13,492 nucleotides of DNA, taken from the NCBI GenBank assembly GCA_035316025.1, contig DATFXL010000089.1, forward strand, positions 1-13,492. Direction: 5' to 3'. The notes under the pieces are model-generated. The model searched no databases, was not told the DNA's origin, and saw only the letters and a program-made list of their open reading frames with translations. Shown here in pieces: positions 12,667-13,492 of this stretch. Positions within the stretch are counted from its first letter, which is position 1. Each line of letters starts with the position of its first letter. Position numbers and translations under genes: made by a program. This DNA is from JALZAA01 sp035316025. GTDB taxonomy: Bacteria > Actinomycetota > Acidimicrobiia > IMCC26256 > JACDBD01.

Positions 12667-13293
12667 GTGCCGGCCTTGAAGGAGCGCACGCGGCGGACGC
12701 AAGCGGAACGGCGGGCGGCTTCAGAGGAGCGGCTCCTCGAGTCGGCCGCGACGCTCGTCGCCACACGCGGCACCGCGCGCGCCAGCCTCGGCGACATCGC
12801 CGCCACCGCCGGCTGCAGCCGCGGGCTCCCCACCTATCTCTTCGGCTCCAAGGAGGGCCTGCTCCTCGCGCTGGCGGACTACCTCGTCGAACGGTTCCGG
12901 ACTCGGCTGTTCGAGCCCGCCCTGGAGCAGCGCCAGGGGTTGCCCGCGCTCGTCATCTGGCTGCGGGTCTACGTCGACAGCCTGCGCGGCCCCGAGCTGC
13001 AGGTCCGGGCGGCGTGCGTGCTCCTGGGCGAGGCGCTCGGATCGGAACCCGCGTTCCTTCCCGCCGTCAACCGGCTGCACCGCAACGTGCGCTCGATGGT
13101 CGAGCACTATCTCCGCGAGGGAATCGAGCGCGGCGAAATCCGTCACGACATCGATCCGGTCGCCCACGCCGCGATCCTCATCGGAACCTTGCGCGGGATC
13201 TCGCTGCTGGCGGTGACTGATCCCGACTCGCTCGACCTCGATGCGCTGGCGTCCGAGCTTGTCCGCACCACGGAGGTGGCCCTTCATGCCTGA
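12667..13293 (+). CDS. TetR-family transcriptional regulator
   Basis: A 208-residue one-component repressor. A basic N-terminal arm (LKERTRRTQAERRAAS) leads into the TetR helix-turn-helix at about 38-66 (ASLGDIAATAGCSRGLPTYL and following, with FGSKEGLL). The rest is the helical ligand-binding and dimerisation domain, including a TetR_C-like segment with ERGEIRHDIDPVAHAAILIG. The start is a GTG at 12667, preceded by a G-rich stretch. It overlaps the alpha/beta hydrolase gene by 8 bp, so the two are an operon. The palindrome at 12622-12637 suggests autoregulation and control of the divergent aldo/keto reductase. The ligand may be a substrate of one of these enzymes (inference). Confidence 0.93.
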   Translation: MPALKERTRRTQAERRAASEERLLESAATLVATRGTARASLGDIAATAGCSRGLPTYLFGSKEGLLLALADYLVERFRTRLFEPALEQRQGLPALVIWLRVYVDSLRGPELQVRAACVLLGEALGSEPAFLPAVNRLHRNVRSMVEHYLREGIERGEIRHDIDPVAHAAILIGTLRGISLLAVTDPDSLDLDALASELVRTTEVALHA

Positions 13294-13492
13294 CAAGGTT
13301 CGATCCTTCGACGGAACCCACATCGCCTACACGGCGCGCGGCGCCGGGCCGACGGTGCTGCTGTTGCACGGGTTCGGCGCCGACCATGAGCTCAACTGGG
13401 GCCGGTCGGGTGTGATCGACGCGCTTGTCGACAGCGGACGCCGCGTCATCGCCACCGATGCCCGCGGCCACGGCGCGTCGGACAAGCCACAC
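13286..13492 (+). CDS. Alpha/beta hydrolase, N-terminal part (runs off the window)
   Basis: Starting from the ATG at 13286, 69 residues are visible before the window ends. They show the opening of the alpha/beta hydrolase fold: strand and oxyanion-hole motif VLLLHGFGADHELNW (24-38, with H28-G29), then VIATDARGHGASDKP (54-68), the classic strand-loop before the nucleophile elbow. The catalytic GxSxG, Asp and His would lie beyond the window. GGAGG at 13272-13276 lies before the start, which overlaps the TetR stop by 8 bp, so it is likely co-transcribed with TetR. The substrate class cannot be read. Confidence 0.9.
   Translation, partial: MPDKVRSFDGTHIAYTARGAGPTVLLLHGFGADHELNWGRSGVIDALVDSGRRVIATDARGHGASDKPH

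Noticed and set aside
12583..12702. Upstream extension of the aldo/keto reductase
   Set aside because: It would cover the palindrome and the TetR start, and no family similarity precedes MRKVGSLEVS.

Overview
The window comes from a high-GC bacterial chromosome, most likely an actinobacterium and possibly an uncultured Acidimicrobiia-like lineage. The evidence is strong G/C preference at third codon positions, an actinobacterial-style Tad pilus cluster, a BldC-like small regulator, frequent GTG starts, and TANNNT -10 boxes placed so close to start codons that the transcripts would be leaderless. Genus-level assignment is not possible from sequence alone. I found no rRNA, tRNA, CRISPR array or intact insertion sequence.

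Layout. (1) 1-359: the 3' end of an NAD(P)H-binding SDR/NmrA-like protein. (2) 360-1075: a scarred region. It holds a fragment of a DrrB-like ABC-2 permease (+) facing a tadB gene (-) cut off after about 52 codons, with about 93 bp of unassigned DNA between them. (3) 1072-4337 (-): cpaB, cpaE/tadZ, cpaF/tadA and the tadB stub, tightly coupled. Divergent from these is a leaderless BldC-like helix-turn-helix gene at 4504. The platform proteins and pilin that normally follow tadA are absent here. (4) 4753-5956 (-): yceI, then an unrecognised 185-residue protein whose ribosome binding site lies inside a 12-bp inverted repeat. A divergent MarR gene (6059) shares a near-palindromic operator with yceI and is followed by an MmcQ/YjbR protein. 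(5) 6940-10879: a CaiB/BaiF CoA-transferase (-), divergent from a thiolase-fold protein fused to an OB-fold (DUF35) domain (+) and an SCP-x-type thiolase (+). (6) 10916-11598: a membrane protein with a split ferredoxin-like domain, translationally coupled to a very acidic 62-residue protein. (7) 11647-13492: an aldo/keto reductase (-) divergent from a TetR regulator (+) across a perfect 16-bp palindrome. The TetR gene overlaps an alpha/beta hydrolase that runs off the window.

How the genes work together. The CoA-transferase/HMGCS-like/thiolase group looks like a small acyl-CoA degradation module. Its HMGCS-like partner is unusual: it contains no cysteine at all, so both the thiolase-fold nucleophile and the DUF35 zinc-ribbon ligands are missing. 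That suggests a structural, acyl-CoA-handling subunit for the neighbouring thiolase. The Tad cluster looks truncated by a rearrangement or an assembly join. Three divergent pairs (MarR/yceI, TetR/AKR, CoA-transferase/HMGCS-like) each carry a visible inverted repeat between them, so local autoregulation is the main regulatory theme.
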